A stretch of DNA of 64,000 bases from Blastocladiella emersonii ATCC 22665 (taxonomy: Eukaryota; Blastocladiomycota; Blastocladiomycetes; Blastocladiales; Blastocladiaceae), in contig JANHCV010000001.1 of the NCBI GenBank assembly GCA_025594325.1, positions 3,410,001-3,474,000 on the forward strand, read 5' to 3'. The translations under genes were made by a program, and so were the position numbers. Shown here piece by piece: positions 40,773-52,500 of the stretch. Position 1 is the stretch's first letter, and each line of letters opens with the position of its first letter. The notes under the pieces were generated by a model. It saw only the letters and a program-made list of their open reading frames with translations. It was not told the origin of the DNA and ran no database searches.

Positions 40773-42496
40773 ATGGCCCCGCCGCTGACCGCCGGCGCTC
40801 CCGCTCTCCACCCGCTTCAGGTTACATGGAACGCTGTCTTTGAAGATCCCATTCAGCTGGCCTGGATCATGTTCTCCACCATCTTCACCGCCGCCGCGAC
40901 CGTCGCGGCCAGCCTCTTCTTCTTCACCAGCAGGTCGAGCGGGACCGCTGCTGGAGGCGACGGTGCGAGCGCCTTTGCGTCGCCCGCGCAGAAGGAGGCG
41001 TTCTCGCGGTTCCGCACCAACTACCTCGCCGTCTACCTGCTCGTCAACGGGAGCGACTGGCTATGCGGGCCGTACCTGTACAGCGTCTACAAGGAGCACG
41101 GGCTCGACCTCGCGTGGATCTCGACGCTCAGCGTCATTGGGTTCATGTCGAGCGCCGTTCTCGTACGTTTGCGCAGGGATTCTCTCCCGCTCCCGCTCCC
41201 TCTCCTGACACTCCACTGTAGGGTTCCTTCGCGGGCAGTCTGAGCGACAAGTGGGGCCGGCGCAAGCTGTGCCTGCTGTACCCGCTCACATTCGCCGCGA
41301 GCTGCCTGTGCATCCAGGTCCCCTCGCTCCCCATTCTCATCCTCGGCCGCGTGTTTGGCGGCATCAGCACGTCGCTGCTGTTCTCCGTGTTCGAGACGTG
41401 GATGACCAGCGAGTTCTTTGCCCGTGGCTTCCCCGCCGCCGCGCTCGGCCCGCTCTTCTCCACGGCCGTCACGCTTAACAGCGTCGTGGCTATCGTCGCC
41501 GGGCTCGCCGCCAACTCGGCCGCCGACGCCCTGGGCACCTCGCGGATCCCGTTCCTCCTCGCCATCGTGCCCGCGGTCGTTGGGTTCGCGATCGTCGCGG
41601 CGACGTGGAGCGAGAACTACGGCGCGGCCGGCGCGGTTTCATCGCCCGCGGCCGGTGTAGCGGCTGAGAAGCCGACTGGTGTGCTCGCGGCCATCAAGAA
41701 CGGTACGCTCGCAATCCGCGCTGACGCGCTCGGATCTCACTGACCCGCACGAAACCTCGCAGATATCTCGATCCTGTACGTCGGCATCATCCAGGCGTGC
41801 TTCGAGGGCGCCATGTACGGTTTCGTGTGTCTCTTTGGCCCGGCGCTCGACCAGTTTGCTTGTACGTGTTCCCGCGATGGCCGTGACCAACACGGAACGC
41901 TCACCTCTGTCGCGCCCGTAGCCGCCATGAAGCTCGAGCTGCCCTTTGGCCTCATCTTTGCCACGTTCATGGTCTTTGTCATGATCGGGTCGACATTGTG
42001 TGGCTCGCTCCAGTCTAGCCGCGAGTCAGTCATGATCCCGTCCATGGCGCTCGCGGCCGCGGCCCTGTTCGCCTCGTCCACGGCCACGGTACGCGTCCCT
42101 CGTCTCTCCACCTTCCTGCGCGCTCCACTCACGCGTTCCCCTATCCCATAGTCCCTGGCCCCAACCTTCCTCGCCTTCTGCTTCTTCGAGATGTCGGTCG
42201 GGCTGTACTTCCCGCTGCTCTTCTCGCTGCGGTCCAAGGTGATCCCCGACGCGATCCGCGGCACCGTCCTCAACGTGTTCCGCATCCCGCTCAACATCCT
42301 GGTCGTCCTCATCCTGACACGCGTCGGCGTCGACCCCGTCGCCCACGTCCTGCGCCTGTGCGGTACGCTGTGCGCCGTGGCCGCCGCCAGCGCCGCGCTC
42401 CTGTACCGCCACGCGCGCGCCGCGCCAATCGGGTACGCGGCGGTCCCGACGGCCGAGGACAAGGCCGAGAGCGAAGGAGAGGAGGACGACGAGTAA
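40773..42496 (+). CDS. MFSD5: MFSD5-type major facilitator (molybdate-anion transporter family)
   Basis: Exons 40773-41162, 41222-41702, 41763-41861, 41922-42088 and 42152-42496 join in phase to 493 residues. About 12 membrane spans are visible. Family landmarks are FRTNYLAVYLLVNGSDWL, the MFS loop GSLSDKWGRRKLCLLYPL, GRVFGGISTSLLFSVFE, IQACFEGAMYGFVCLFGPAL and FFEMSVGLYFPLLFSLRSKV, in the same order as human MFSD5. The family is reported to carry molybdate in algae and mammals. An in-frame ATG at 40683 would add 30 residues, or a short first exon 40683-40703; the choice is uncertain. The C-terminus is an acidic cytosolic tail. Confidence 0.88.
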
Positions 42497-42556
42497 ACTG
42501 CATTCCATTCCGAACAAATACATTTCCTGTACATAACACAGCACCATCGCCAGGCT

Positions 42557-42802
42557 TCAGTCGTCCCAACCAACGTGGTTGGCCGTCGCGCACCCGGGCG
42601 CGCCCTGGTCCTCGGCGCCGCAGCAGTCCCAGAACTTGGCGGCCCAGTTCTTCTCGAGCAGCTGCTTGTACATGGCGTCGTTGAGCTCGAACGCATAGTG
42701 GTCGGGCGGGTGCGGCCGGCACACGAACGCGTCGCGGTGGAACCGGCACCCCGACGGCGACGAGCGGTCGAACTCGTTGTTGCAGCGGCGGCAGAGGGTC
42801 AT
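42557..42802 (-). CDS. Small CHORD-like Cys/His zinc protein
   Basis: A single exon encodes 81 residues. The spacing of CRRC, GCRFHRDAFVC and KFWDCCGAEDQGAPGC followed by His is close to one CHORD-type zinc domain (C..C, GC..H, W.CC, C..H), normally found in Chp1/Rar1 co-chaperone proteins as tandem units. Here it stands alone as a complete small protein. It starts 104 bp from the divergent SAD1 start, so the two probably share a promoter. The zinc site is inferred from residue spacing. The function is unknown. Confidence 0.65.
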   Translation of the reverse strand: MTLCRRCNNEFDRSSPSGCRFHRDAFVCRPHPPDHYAFELNDAMYKQLLEKNWAAKFWDCCGAEDQGAPGCATANHVGWDD

Positions 42803-42906
42803 GGTTGTGTTGGTCGGTTGGTGGTGGTGACGGTGATGGAGAGCGAGAGAGGGGAGAGAGAGGTCGACGCGACGAAGGCGGGCGCGAACTTCTCCCTCAC
42901 CTGACG
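42803..42906. promoter_or_regulatory. Compact divergent promoter, CHORD-like gene / SAD1
   Basis: Only 104 bp separate the two start codons, so the promoters must overlap. Confidence 0.5.
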
Positions 42907-44716
42907 ATGCAACCGATGAAGAAGATCCGCCTTGACGACGGCGCACATGGAGCTGCCGCTGCGACTTCCGGCAACGGGTCCGGGAGCCCCGCGCGGGAAG
43001 GATCCCGGCGCGACGCGCACGAATCGCGCGAGCCGGGCTCGGCCGACATTGGCGACGACGAGGAGGACGACGGCGCGCTCGGCCTGCGTCGGAAACTCGC
43101 CAAGCGGACAGGCGACGCCAGCTCGTCCGTAGTCGCGCGCGACAACGACCTGTACCTCGACACGATCGACCGCGCGGCGCTCGACTTCGACTTTGAGAAG
43201 GTGTGCAGCGTGAGCCTGACCAACGTCAACGTGTACGCGTGCCTGGTGTGCGGCAAGTACTTCCAGGGCCGCGGCAAGTCGTCGCACGCGTACACGCACT
43301 CGGTGCACGACGACCACCACGTCTTCGTCAACATGCACACGCTGCGCTTCTACATCCTGCCTGACGGGTACGAGGTGCAGAACGCGACGCTCGCTGACGT
43401 CAAGTACGCCATCCACCCGACGTATTCGCGGGAGCAGGTCGCCGCGCTCGACGCAAACGCCGGGACGAGCCTCGACCTCGCCTTCAAGCAGTACATGCCC
43501 GGGTTCGTCGGGCTCAACAACATCAAGGCCAACGACTACGTCAACGTCGTGCTCCAGGCGCTCGCGCGCGTGCGCCCGCTGCGCGACTTCTTCCTGCTGC
43601 ACCCGGACCTCGCCGGGCAGTCGGAGCTCGTGCAGCGGTTCGGGCTCCTGATGCGCAAGCTGTGGAGCACGCGCGCGTTCAAGGGCCAGGTCAGCCCGCA
43701 CGAGTTCCTCCAGGAGGTCAACACGGCGAGCGGGCGCCAGTTCAAGATCACCGAGCAGGGCGACCCGATGCCGCTGCTGTCGTGGCTGCTCAACGCGCTG
43801 CACGCCAACCTGAGCGCCAAGCGCAGCCCGGTCCGCACCTCGCTCGTCTTCGACACGCTGCGCGGGAGCGTCGCCGTCCGCACCCAGACCGTGGTGGCCA
43901 CGACCGAGGACGAGCGCCAGCAGAACGAGCTCAAGCGCCAGCTCGGCGTCTCCGAGGCGTCCCAGTTCGACGACGCACGCGACGTCAAGGACCAGGAGAT
44001 GCCGTACCTCATGCTCGGCCTCGAGCTGCCCCCGCCCCCGCTGTTCCAGGACGAGCAGGAGCGCAACATCATCCCGCAGGTCAGCCTCGCCGAGCTCCTC
44101 GACAAGTACAATGGCCAGACCGTTCGGGTACGTCGGCATCGGCACTTGAAGATGCGGGCGCTGCTAACGCGTCTGTTCGTTTGCTCCGCGTAGCAATACG
44201 GCGACACGGTCAAGATGTACCGCATCAAGACGCTGCCGCAGTACCTGATCCTGAACATCAAGCGGTTCGTTAAGAACAACTGGACCGTCGAGAAGAACCC
44301 GACCATTGTCAACTTTTCGCCGCGCTGCCTCAACATGGCGCCGTGTACGGTCCTCGCGCCCCTCTCTCAACCCCAACGGGACCTCCACTCACTCATACCT
44401 CCCGTCGCGCGCCCGTGTGTAGACGTTGGCCGACCCGAGGGCGAGACGCGGTACACGATGGTGGCCAACATTGTGCACGAGGGCAAGGCTGAGTCGGGGC
44501 AGGGCGCGTACAAGGTGCACGTCCGGCACCGCGCGCTCGGGCAGTGGTACGCGATCCAGGACCTGCTCGTCGAGGAGGTGATGCCGCATATGGTGGCGCT
44601 CGGCGAGACGTATCTCCAGGTACGGATGGTATGAGAGGTGGTCGGCGAGCGGAAGCTAACGTGAATGCGCGCGTGTGTAGATCTGGGAGCGCGTGGACGT
44701 GGCCGGTACCGAGTAG
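42907..44716 (+). CDS. SAD1: Tri-snRNP assembly factor Sad1/USP39
   Basis: Four exons (42907-44127, 44194-44344, 44423-44619, 44681-44716) join in phase to 534 residues. A UBP-type zinc finger is near residues 100-180 (YACLVCGKYFQGRG, SHAYTHSVHDDHHVF). A ubiquitin-protease fold follows, but the active-site loop reads GLNNIKANDYVNVVLQAL: the catalytic Cys of the NTCYMN motif is replaced by Asp, as in all USP39/Sad1 proteins. Later blocks PQYLILNIKRFVKNNW and the end YLQIWERVD match human USP39. The protein is a non-protease factor needed to add U4/U6.U5 tri-snRNP to the spliceosome. Confidence 0.93.
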
Positions 44717-44843
44717 CTGACGGAGATTCGAAATACACGGATCGCTGCGGACGCGGGTGATTATAACTACGGTGTCATGTAATGTGTGTGGGGTAGAAAA
44801 TCGCAAACAGGTGGAGGTTGGAGTCGGCAGGTCGCGGAACCAA

Positions 44844-45736
44844 TTAGGCCTGCTGCTCGCGGCTAGCCTTGGCCGTACTACACATCGCGAGGCAAGGGTC
44901 AGTCGACGAACCAACCGAGTGTAGCCCGAGAAACGTACGCAGCGCGGATCTGGGCGTGCTCCGAGTTCTTGACGAGGGTGAGGTCCTCCTGGAGCCACGC
45001 GGGGTAGTTGATGGGGAACCGCGCGGCAAGGTCGCGGTCGCGCTGGAAGGTGCCGGCGGCAAGGTACTTGACGTCGGCGGCCATGGCCTTGGTGCGCTCC
45101 TCGCGCAGCTTGTTGGCCTCGGCCTCCTCGCGCATGCGCACCGTGTACAGCTCGCGAGTGACCTGGTCGTACGCCTGGTCGATGGTCAGGCCCTGCGTCG
45201 CGACGAGGTAGAGCTGGTGCTGGATGACGCTACGCGATGGGTCGAGGGAGCGGTGAGATCATGGCGAGTCGGCAGCGGGGAGCGACGACGTACTCCTCGC
45301 CCGAAACCGACGCGCGCTGGGTGAGCGGGGTAGCGTAGTCGGCAGACACGGCGTCGCCCTCGACGAGGGTCTGGGCGCGGACGAGCTCGAACGGGTGGTC
45401 CCGGAAGAAGCGCTGGCGCAGGCGGTCCTCGGGGTACACGATGGCCTGCGGGCGCAGCTTGGCGGCGGACCGGGTGTGCTTGGCGGCGTTGGACTTGGAC
45501 ACGGGCCGCTTGGAGAAGAGGGTGCGGATCTGCTGCTCGTAGTGGGTGCGCTGGGCCGAGTTGAGCGAGGCCTCGAACGGCTGGGTGCCCTGGGTGCTGG
45601 TGCGGCACACGGCGCGCGGCAGCGGGGCCGTTGGCGGCACCATGCGCATGGCGTTGTGCCACGCCGGCAGCTTCTCGATCAGCCCGCGCTGGAACTGGCG
45701 CGACACGTTCTGGAACACGGGGATCGCCTTTGGCAT
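44844..45736 (-). CDS. RSM25: Mitochondrial small-subunit ribosomal protein mS23 (Rsm25)
   Basis: Three exons (45736-45294, 45229-44939, 44877-44844) join in phase to 255 residues. The N-terminus is basic (VSRQFQRGLIEKLPAWHNAM). The mS23 blocks VYPEDRLRQRFFRDHPFEL and IQHQLYLVATQGLTIDQAYD are present, followed by a charged helix (TRELYTVRMREEAEANKLR). The last exon has 34 bp. The product belongs to the mitoribosomal small subunit. It is divergent from the protein kinase gene, 357 bp apart. Confidence 0.85.
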
Positions 45737-46093
45737 CGTAGAGGTCTACGAATCGTAGCGTGGGTGCGGCGGGTGTGCGCAACGTCGCGGGCGAGTCAGG
45801 CGAGGGTCCTCGATGGGTATCGGGCGAGCTGGCCGGCCGTGAAGAGTCCCACTCGCGACAGGGAGGGTCCTCTCGGAGCGTTTCCAAGGCCGAGATCACC
45901 TCCCGAGCCGGCCAGCGAGTACATGGAGCGTGCATTGCATAGAGTACTGACCGTGCGATGGGGTTCTCGCCGTCGTCAGCGGTCCTAGGAGTGGCCGGGA
46001 TTCCTGCCCTCAAGCAGCGCAGCGTGTGGCTGCGAGATCGGCGCTCCCGCAGCGCGAGGTCAAAACCAGCAAACGGCGGTCGGATGACATCAA
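45737..46093. promoter_or_regulatory. Divergent promoter, mS23 / protein kinase
   Basis: 357 bp between divergent start codons. No motif recognised. Short open frames in it look fortuitous. Confidence 0.4.
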
Positions 46094-49000
46094 ATGACCT
46101 CCAAGCCGCTGGATGAAACCTATATTCGCCGCGAGCTCATCGGCCGCGGCTCGTTCGGCCAGGTAAGTCCCCGCACTGCACCCACCGCGTCGCTGCCCGT
46201 CGAATGATATCCATCGCGGCCGGGGTTCCGTGCATCGTGGGCGTGCGCTCACGACGCGTCCCCACGCCCATCGCCGCGCGCGACGCGTTTCACCTAGGTC
46301 TTCAAGGGGTACGCGTCGTATCGCGCGTTTTGGGGGTCGTGGGTTGCGTACTAACGCATCGGCGTCGTGGAAATCGCGTAGCCTGAACGTCGTGACGGGC
46401 GAGACGGTCGCAATCAAGGTGCTCGACCTCGATTCCAAGGGCGAGGAGATTGACGACATCCAGCGCGAGATCTTCCTGCTGCAGCGATGCGACTCCGAGT
46501 ACATTACGCGGTACCACGGGTCGTACCTGCAGGGCACCAAGCTCTGCGTAGTCATGGACTTTGCCAAGGGCGGGAGCATCCGCGATATCGTACGCTTGTT
46601 GGCGCGGGCGACGCGTTTTCTGCCGCGGGGTTGCTCACGCTCGGCGTCCGTGACGTGTAGCTCCAGTCCGGTACCATCCAGGAAAAGTACATTAACGTCA
46701 TCGCGCGCGAGGTCGTCAACGCGCTGAGCTACCTGCACAAGACCGGCATCATCCACCGCGACATCAAGGGTACGCCGGCCTCCGCGCTTTCCCATGCGAG
46801 CCGCCCGCTCACTCTCGCGCTCGTACCCGTGTAGCGGCCAACATCCTGCTCACCGAGGAGGGCAAGGTCAAGCTGTGCGACTTTGGCGTGGCGGGCCAGT
46901 TCTCCATGAACACGCTCAAGCGCCACTCGTTCGTCGGCACGCCGTACTGGATGGCGCCCGAGGTCATGCGCCGCACCCAGTACGATTACAAGGCCGACGT
47001 CTGGTCGCTCGGCATCACCATCTACGAGATCGCCACGGGCGGCCCGCCGCACCTCGGCCGCGACCCCATGAAGGCCCTGCTCATGTCCGGCATGGAGAAC
47101 ATTCGCCTCGAGGGCGACTTTTCCGCCAACATGAAGGAGTTTGTCTCGGCGTGCCTGCAGGAGGACCCGGCCCAGGTACGGCTCGCGTATTCAGAGGGGT
47201 TGGGCCGTCGTCGCTGACTGCGGCATCGTGTAGCGCGCGACCATCGACGACCTCGCCAAGTCCAAGTGGTTCAAGACCACGCCCAAGGGCACCGCCCTGC
47301 TCCAGGACCTCGTCCTGCGCCGCGAGGAGTGGCAGCGCCAGCAGGCCGACAAGATGAGGTACGCCGTCCGCTTGCACTCATTTCCGCACCAGCAATTAAC
47401 CAGTCATACCCTCGTAGCCTCAAGAGCGCCAAGAGCGAGGACGACATTGACGGCGACAAGCTGGCCGACGACTGGGTCTTTGACACGGTCCGCTCGACGC
47501 GTTCGTCGCTCGCCATCCCCACCGCCTCGGCCGCCCCGCTCAACCACGCCGCCACCGTCATGTCGCGCAAGAGCCACCGCCGCAACCAGTCGTCCGTCTT
47601 CATCCCGCCGCCGCACATTGATACCAGCTCGGCATCGAGCTCGGGCACGGGCACTGTCGTCGGGCCGGGTACGGTGGCCGGTACGGGGACCGTCGTTGCG
47701 GCGGCGGCGGCGACAGCGGCTTCGGCCACGGTCATCAAGAAACAGCCGTCGGTCGGCACGCTCGCCCCGCCGCACATCCCGCGCAGTTACTCGGACACGA
47801 GCGCCCTGTACAACCCGCTGCTGCACATCTTCGACCCGCCCTCGGCGCAGGCGCAGCGCGGCGGGAGCGTCGGGAGCAGCGTGGGCGCTGGCGGCACCGC
47901 GGCGTCCGCGAACGGGTCCTTGACCGTCGAGCCCGACTACAGCTACGGCAAGTCGCCCATCTCGCCCAACCTGACCACGTCGCCGTCGCTCCCCTTCATC
48001 ATCGACACGTCGATTCTGTCGCCCAACCACTCGCCGCCGAGCACGCCGCACCACGGACACGGCCACGGCGTCGCACACGGGCACTCGCACCACATCTCCC
48101 TGTCGGTGCCGAGCTCAACCATGTCGACGGCGTCGAGCCCGACGACGCCGCGCAGCCGCAACTCGTCGCTGACCAGCCGGCTCAAGATGTTCTCCAAGTC
48201 GCGCGCCATGGACTCGCGCCTGTACAAGCCCATCTCGACCATCTCGGCCGCGCTGCGCCGCGACAGCCGCGACGGCGGCCAGCCGTGGCCGACTATGGGC
48301 ACGTCGCCGACGGCGTCGTCCTCGGGCCGCAGCGGCGGCAGCGGACGCGGTGGCTCGACCGAGGACTTCCCGCCGCTCCGCCCGCGCGCGTCCACGGCGC
48401 CCGAGATCCGCGACCCGCGCGGGACACCCGGGATCCGCCGGCTCTCGTTCCTGCTCAACTTCACGACGGGCAGCAACGAGCGCGACAGAGACCGCGACCG
48501 CGACCGCGACCGCAAGGGCAGCTTCGGCAGCTCGCTCGGGCCCAACAGCGCGGGCAGCGGCGAGTTCCCGAAGAACGCGTCGCGCCGCATGTCGACGTCG
48601 GCCGCGCTCTCGTCGCTGTCCATGAGCGTCCCGACCACGCCGACATCGGGGCCCGGCGAGGACGGCGGCGGCGGGTCCGGGTCGTCGGGCTCGCCGTCGC
48701 TGTTTGCGCGGGTCCGGTCGGGGTCCGTGACCACGTTCTTCAAGCGGTCCGAGTCGGGCACGGGTGGCGGCGGGGGCAGCGGCGGGAGTGGGAGCGGCAC
48801 CGAGCGCCGCGGGAGCCTCACGCTGTCGACGGAACGGTTCCCGTCAATGCCGCCGTCCGAGGGCTCGCCGTCGAGCCGCACGCGCGGCGCGTCGACATCG
48901 GGCCTGCTCCTCAGCGGCGGCAGCGGCGCGAGCTCGACGGTACTGGGCCCCGCGCTCATCGAGGCCACGTCCGCGACAGCTGCTGCCACGACCGGCTCGC

Positions 49001-49458
49001 GCGCAGACCTCACGCGGCCCGTTGCGGCAACGGACGCGGACTCGTTCGACCAGGTCGTCAACCTGCAGGCGCAGGGTGGGATGAGCCCCGCGGTGCTGCG
49101 GTCGCTGTCGCTCGCGAGCGTGTTTGAGAGTGTGGATCCGCGGACGCTCGAGGGGTACGACGGCGACGACGGGTCGGGCGTTGCTGGTGTTGGCGGGGCC
49201 GCCGGCGGTTTGGGACCCGCGGGGCTCGTGGTGGGCCCGCGCACGCCGCTCCTCAACGTGCCCGTCGAGTCGCTGGGCGCGCTCGTGTGCCCGGCGATCG
49301 TCAGCGACCCCGAGTCGTGGCCGTCGACGGGCGCGACGCCCGAGCAGCTGGCCGAGGTCGAGGCGCAGATCGCGGGCATGGCGGCCGAGTGTCTCGCTTG
49401 GCTCGACTGCACCGAGCAGAGTATCAAGAAGCTCGCGGCGCAGGGGCAGCCGTCGTGA
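46094..49458 (+). CDS. GCK-III (Kic1/Nak1/Sps1-type) Ste20-family kinase
   Basis: Seven exons (46094-46162, 46298-46308, 46382-46589, 46661-46769, 46835-47175, 47234-47358, 47418-49458) join in phase to 967 residues. The second exon is only 11 bp. The kinase domain has GRGSFGQV at residues 17-24, the ATP lysine Lys39 in VAIKVLDL, HRDIKAANIL with Asp130, DFG with Asp148, and GTPYWMAPEV. The layout after the start is that of germinal-centre kinases III, which in fungi act in the RAM/morphogenesis network upstream of Cbk1/Orb6. The remaining 650 or so residues are Ser/Pro/Gly-rich and disordered, with a short conserved-looking helical end (EQLAEVEAQIAGMAAECLAW). Confidence 0.87.
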
Positions 49459-49503
49459 AGGATAGATGGGTTTTATCGATTGAATGCTGGCAGTTCAAGA
49501 CTA

Positions 49504-50501
49504 CTACAAAAACGCATGATCAAACTTCTTAGCCTCGACCTGGCCTGACGCAGCGAACCCGGTGCCCTCAGTCGCGAGCGCGACGATATCGCGCGGCCGG
49601 CACTTGGTGTCGCACAGCGTGCACTGCTTGGACGCCTTGACGAACGAGGTGACGCACTTGTCGCACAGGACGTGGCCGCAGGCGCGGAGCGCGTGGACCT
49701 TGGCCGACGGCGCGAGCGACTTGGCGCACGACGGACACGTCGGCTTCTTGGTGGTCGCGTCGCGCTGGAACTTGACGGCGAACAGCTTCTTGGCCGACAG
49801 CGCGTGCGGCGCGCTCGACAGGCACTGCACCTGCGCGCGCTTCTCGGCGGCCGCGGCGGCAGCGGACGCGGCGGCTGTGTCCGCGTCGGCGGCTGCGCTC
49901 GGCGTCAATGAAGGCTACTCGCGAGGAGAGAAGTGTCAGCGACCTGGCGCGGTCCAAGAGGTTTGGAGAGTCGTACAATCCAAAATGACGGGAGCGCCGC
50001 CTTCTTAGCCGCGTCAGCTTCCCGCGCGCGGCCCGTGAGCGAGATGGACGCCTCGGCCTGCGCGACCTTAGCGCGAGCCGCGTCGATTTCGCGCTCGCGC
50101 TCGCGGAGCTCGGCCTTGGCCCGGGCATCTTCGAGGGCGTCGTTGGTCCGCGCAATCTCGCGCTTCTGGGCGAGGATGCTCTCGAAGATGCACTCCTTGC
50201 ACGCCACGTGGCCTTCTGGGCTATCCGAGTCGGGTTAGCGAGTGACGAGGGAAGTGATGAGGGAGGACGCACCAGGACATGGGGTCGACGGCCGTGGTCA
50301 GGCACAGGAAGCAGGCGTCAAAGGGCCGCTTAGAGTCGCCGCCGAGGCGTTGCTATAGCGGATTGCGCGTCAGATCTGCCATCGCGCATTGGCATGGTCG
50401 AGGACAGGGACACGGACCGTCTTGGTGCCGTAAGTCAGGCGATCGCGCTCAGCGTAGGTGAATACGGCGGACGCCGTGTTGTTCTTGGAGTGGCGCGGCA
50501 T
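49504..50501 (-). CDS. NOSIP: NOSIP-type U-box/RING E3 ligase
   Basis: Four exons (50501-50418, 50352-50273, 50220-49977, 49914-49504) join in phase to 272 residues. The N-terminus MPRHSKNNTASAVFTYAE matches the opening of human NOSIP. A split U-box-like region follows (FDACFLCLTTAVDP, PEGHVACKECIFESIL), then a coiled coil and PSFWIPSLTPSA, identical in pattern to the human linker. The C-terminal half is a second zinc-less or RING-like box (PTCPSCAKSL, ACGHVLCDKCV, CTLCDTKC) ending ATEGTGFAASG. NOSIP proteins are E3 ubiquitin ligases that associate with spliceosomes. The length is a little below the human 301 residues. Confidence 0.9.
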
Positions 50502-50710
50502 GGTTCAGGGTGACAGATGCAGCAAGTAGGATCCGACAATGTGCGCCGTTACACGAGATACATGTGGTTCGGGTCGAGGGGGAGAGAGAGTGAGCCGCGG
50601 CCGCGAGCATCCTGTTGCGCCGACCGCCACGCTGGCGCCGGTCAAAGTCGACGCGTTCGGGCGCCGCCCTCCTCTCTCCCCTCGCACACCCCAAGATCCC
50701 ATCACCAACC

Positions 50711-51353
50711 ATGAAGCTCGCCTCGTTCCTCGCCCTGCTGCTGACGCTCGTCGCCGCGCTCGCCGTCGCCGGCACCGCCGCTGCTGATGCCAAGGAGCGC
50801 GTGGCGCCCAAGGAGCTGCAGATCGGTGTCAAGCACCGTCCCGAGGTGTGCACGCAGCGCTCGCGCAAGGGCGACCGCCTCTCGATGCACTACCGCGGCA
50901 CGCTCTTTGCCGACGGCTCCGAGTTTGACGCCAGCTACAACCGCAACCAGCCGTTCGACTTTGTCTTGGGTGCCGGCCAGGTCATCAAGGGTACGTCGCT
51001 TCAGTTGAGGGTTGCTCGGGCGCGTACACTGCACTAACACTACGGAGTAGGCTGGGACCAGGGCCTCCTCGGCATGTGCGTCGGCGAGAAGCGCAAGCTC
51101 GTCATCCCGCCCCGTACGTCGTCCTGCTCGCACCTCTCTACGCGCGAGCTGACGCTCGGCCCCTTTTGTAGACCTCGGCTACGGCGCTGGCGGCTCGCCC
51201 CCGGTCATCCCGGTACGTCCTCGAGTGCTAGACCCTACCCATACTCGGATCAGACCGCTGACCCGCCGTACTCTGTAGCCCGCGGCCACGCTCGTCTTCG
51301 AGGTCGAGCTGCTCAAGATCCTCAACTCGGGCTCGTCGCACCCCGAGTTCTAA
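50711..51353 (+). CDS. FPR2: ER-type FKBP peptidyl-prolyl isomerase (FKBP13/Fpr2)
   Basis: Four exons (50711-50990, 51051-51113, 51172-51212, 51279-51353) join in phase to 152 residues. A signal peptide is clear ([20 protein letters not shown], then small residues). The FKBP domain has [48 protein letters not shown] and [10 protein letters not shown]. The enzyme accelerates prolyl isomerisation in secretory proteins and would bind FK506. The C-terminus is HPEF rather than HDEL or a close relative, so retention in the ER is not assured. The intron sites are GTACG to GTAG. Confidence 0.92.
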
Positions 51354-51576
51354 GCGACCCAACGGTTTTGTCTGCCTGTGAGCTGTACAAGCGAGAAATG
51401 GAAGCGATTTTTGCTTGACCTGCCTGTCTGTGCCTCGCTCGAGAAGCAGCGGGTGACGCGTCGCACTGCCACACCCTGCCAGCGAATCCGCCGCCGCTCC
51501 CTCCCCCCTCCTCTCGTGAACCCCCTCATTCGGCCATCCGTGTCGACCCACCACCCCCCGCAACGTATTCATTCCC

Positions 51577-52364
51577 ATGGCAAAGATCGCGACGAAGCGG
51601 CTGCAGCGCGAGCTGGCCGAGATCATGAAGAACCCGCCCGCCGGCATTCGCATGGTCGACAGCGACTCGCTCATGAAGTACGCGGAGTGCGACCACGCTT
51701 CCGACGCAATCCGCCCCGTCTGACCTCTGCGTGTGCGCGCCAGGTGGGTCGTCGAGGTCCAGGGCGCCGCCGGGTCCATTTATGAGGGCGAGACGTTCAA
51801 GCTGCAGGTGCGCGCACTCGCACTCGCACAGTGTGTCCGCCGAGACCGTCGCTCACCACGACGTTGTCGGGACATCGCTCTCTAGTTCAAGTTCCCCGCC
51901 GACTACCCGATTGAATCGCCAGAGGTCATCTTCCTCGCCCCAAACATCCCCGTGCACCCGCATGTACGCCGTCGCGCTCTTGTTATTTACTGCGGTTCCG
52001 CGGTCTCACTCACCTCGCACTCGTCGTAGGTCTACTCGAATGGCCACATCGTACGCCCGCTTACTGCGAGACACCGGTCGCTCGACATCTCACCCGTCTG
52101 CTCCTCGCGTAGTGTCTCTCGATCCTGTACGACGGCTGGACGCCCGCGCTCACCACCTCGTCCGTGTGCCTGTCGCTGCAGTCGATGCTGTCCAGGTACG
52201 CTTCCTCCCCCCACCGCACGTTGCCTTGGTCTGACCCGCAAACGCTCGATCCTAGCTGCGGGAAGAAGGAGCTGCCGCCAGACGACGCGCGGTACGTCGG
52301 CCGCGTCGGCATCCACGCTTCGCCCAAGGACTCGAGATGGCTGTTCCACGACGACTCGGTCTAA
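51577..52364 (+). CDS. UBE2W: Ubiquitin-conjugating enzyme, UBE2W/Ubc16 type
   Basis: Six exons (51577-51677, 51744-51807, 51886-51963, 52030-52050, 52113-52195, 52256-52364) join in phase to 151 residues, the same length as human UBE2W. The fourth exon has only 21 bp. Key blocks are RLQRELAEIMKNPPAGI, FKFPADYPIESPEVIFL, HPHVYSNGHICLSILYDGW with catalytic Cys89 at the first codon of exon 5, and the terminal WLFHDDSV. The disordered C-terminus with HDD is typical of UBE2W, which attaches ubiquitin to protein N-termini rather than lysines. The N-terminal start is at the conserved position. Confidence 0.93.
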
Positions 52365-52500
52365 GGGGCGCACTGCTCGGCCGCGTCATGTCGCGCGTAA
52401 TGTATATCTCTCCATGTCGACCTCACTCCACACTCTCGTCACCGAGTACATGAACACGCTCTTCACCATGATGCAAAACGTGTTCGAGATTGAGACCGGA

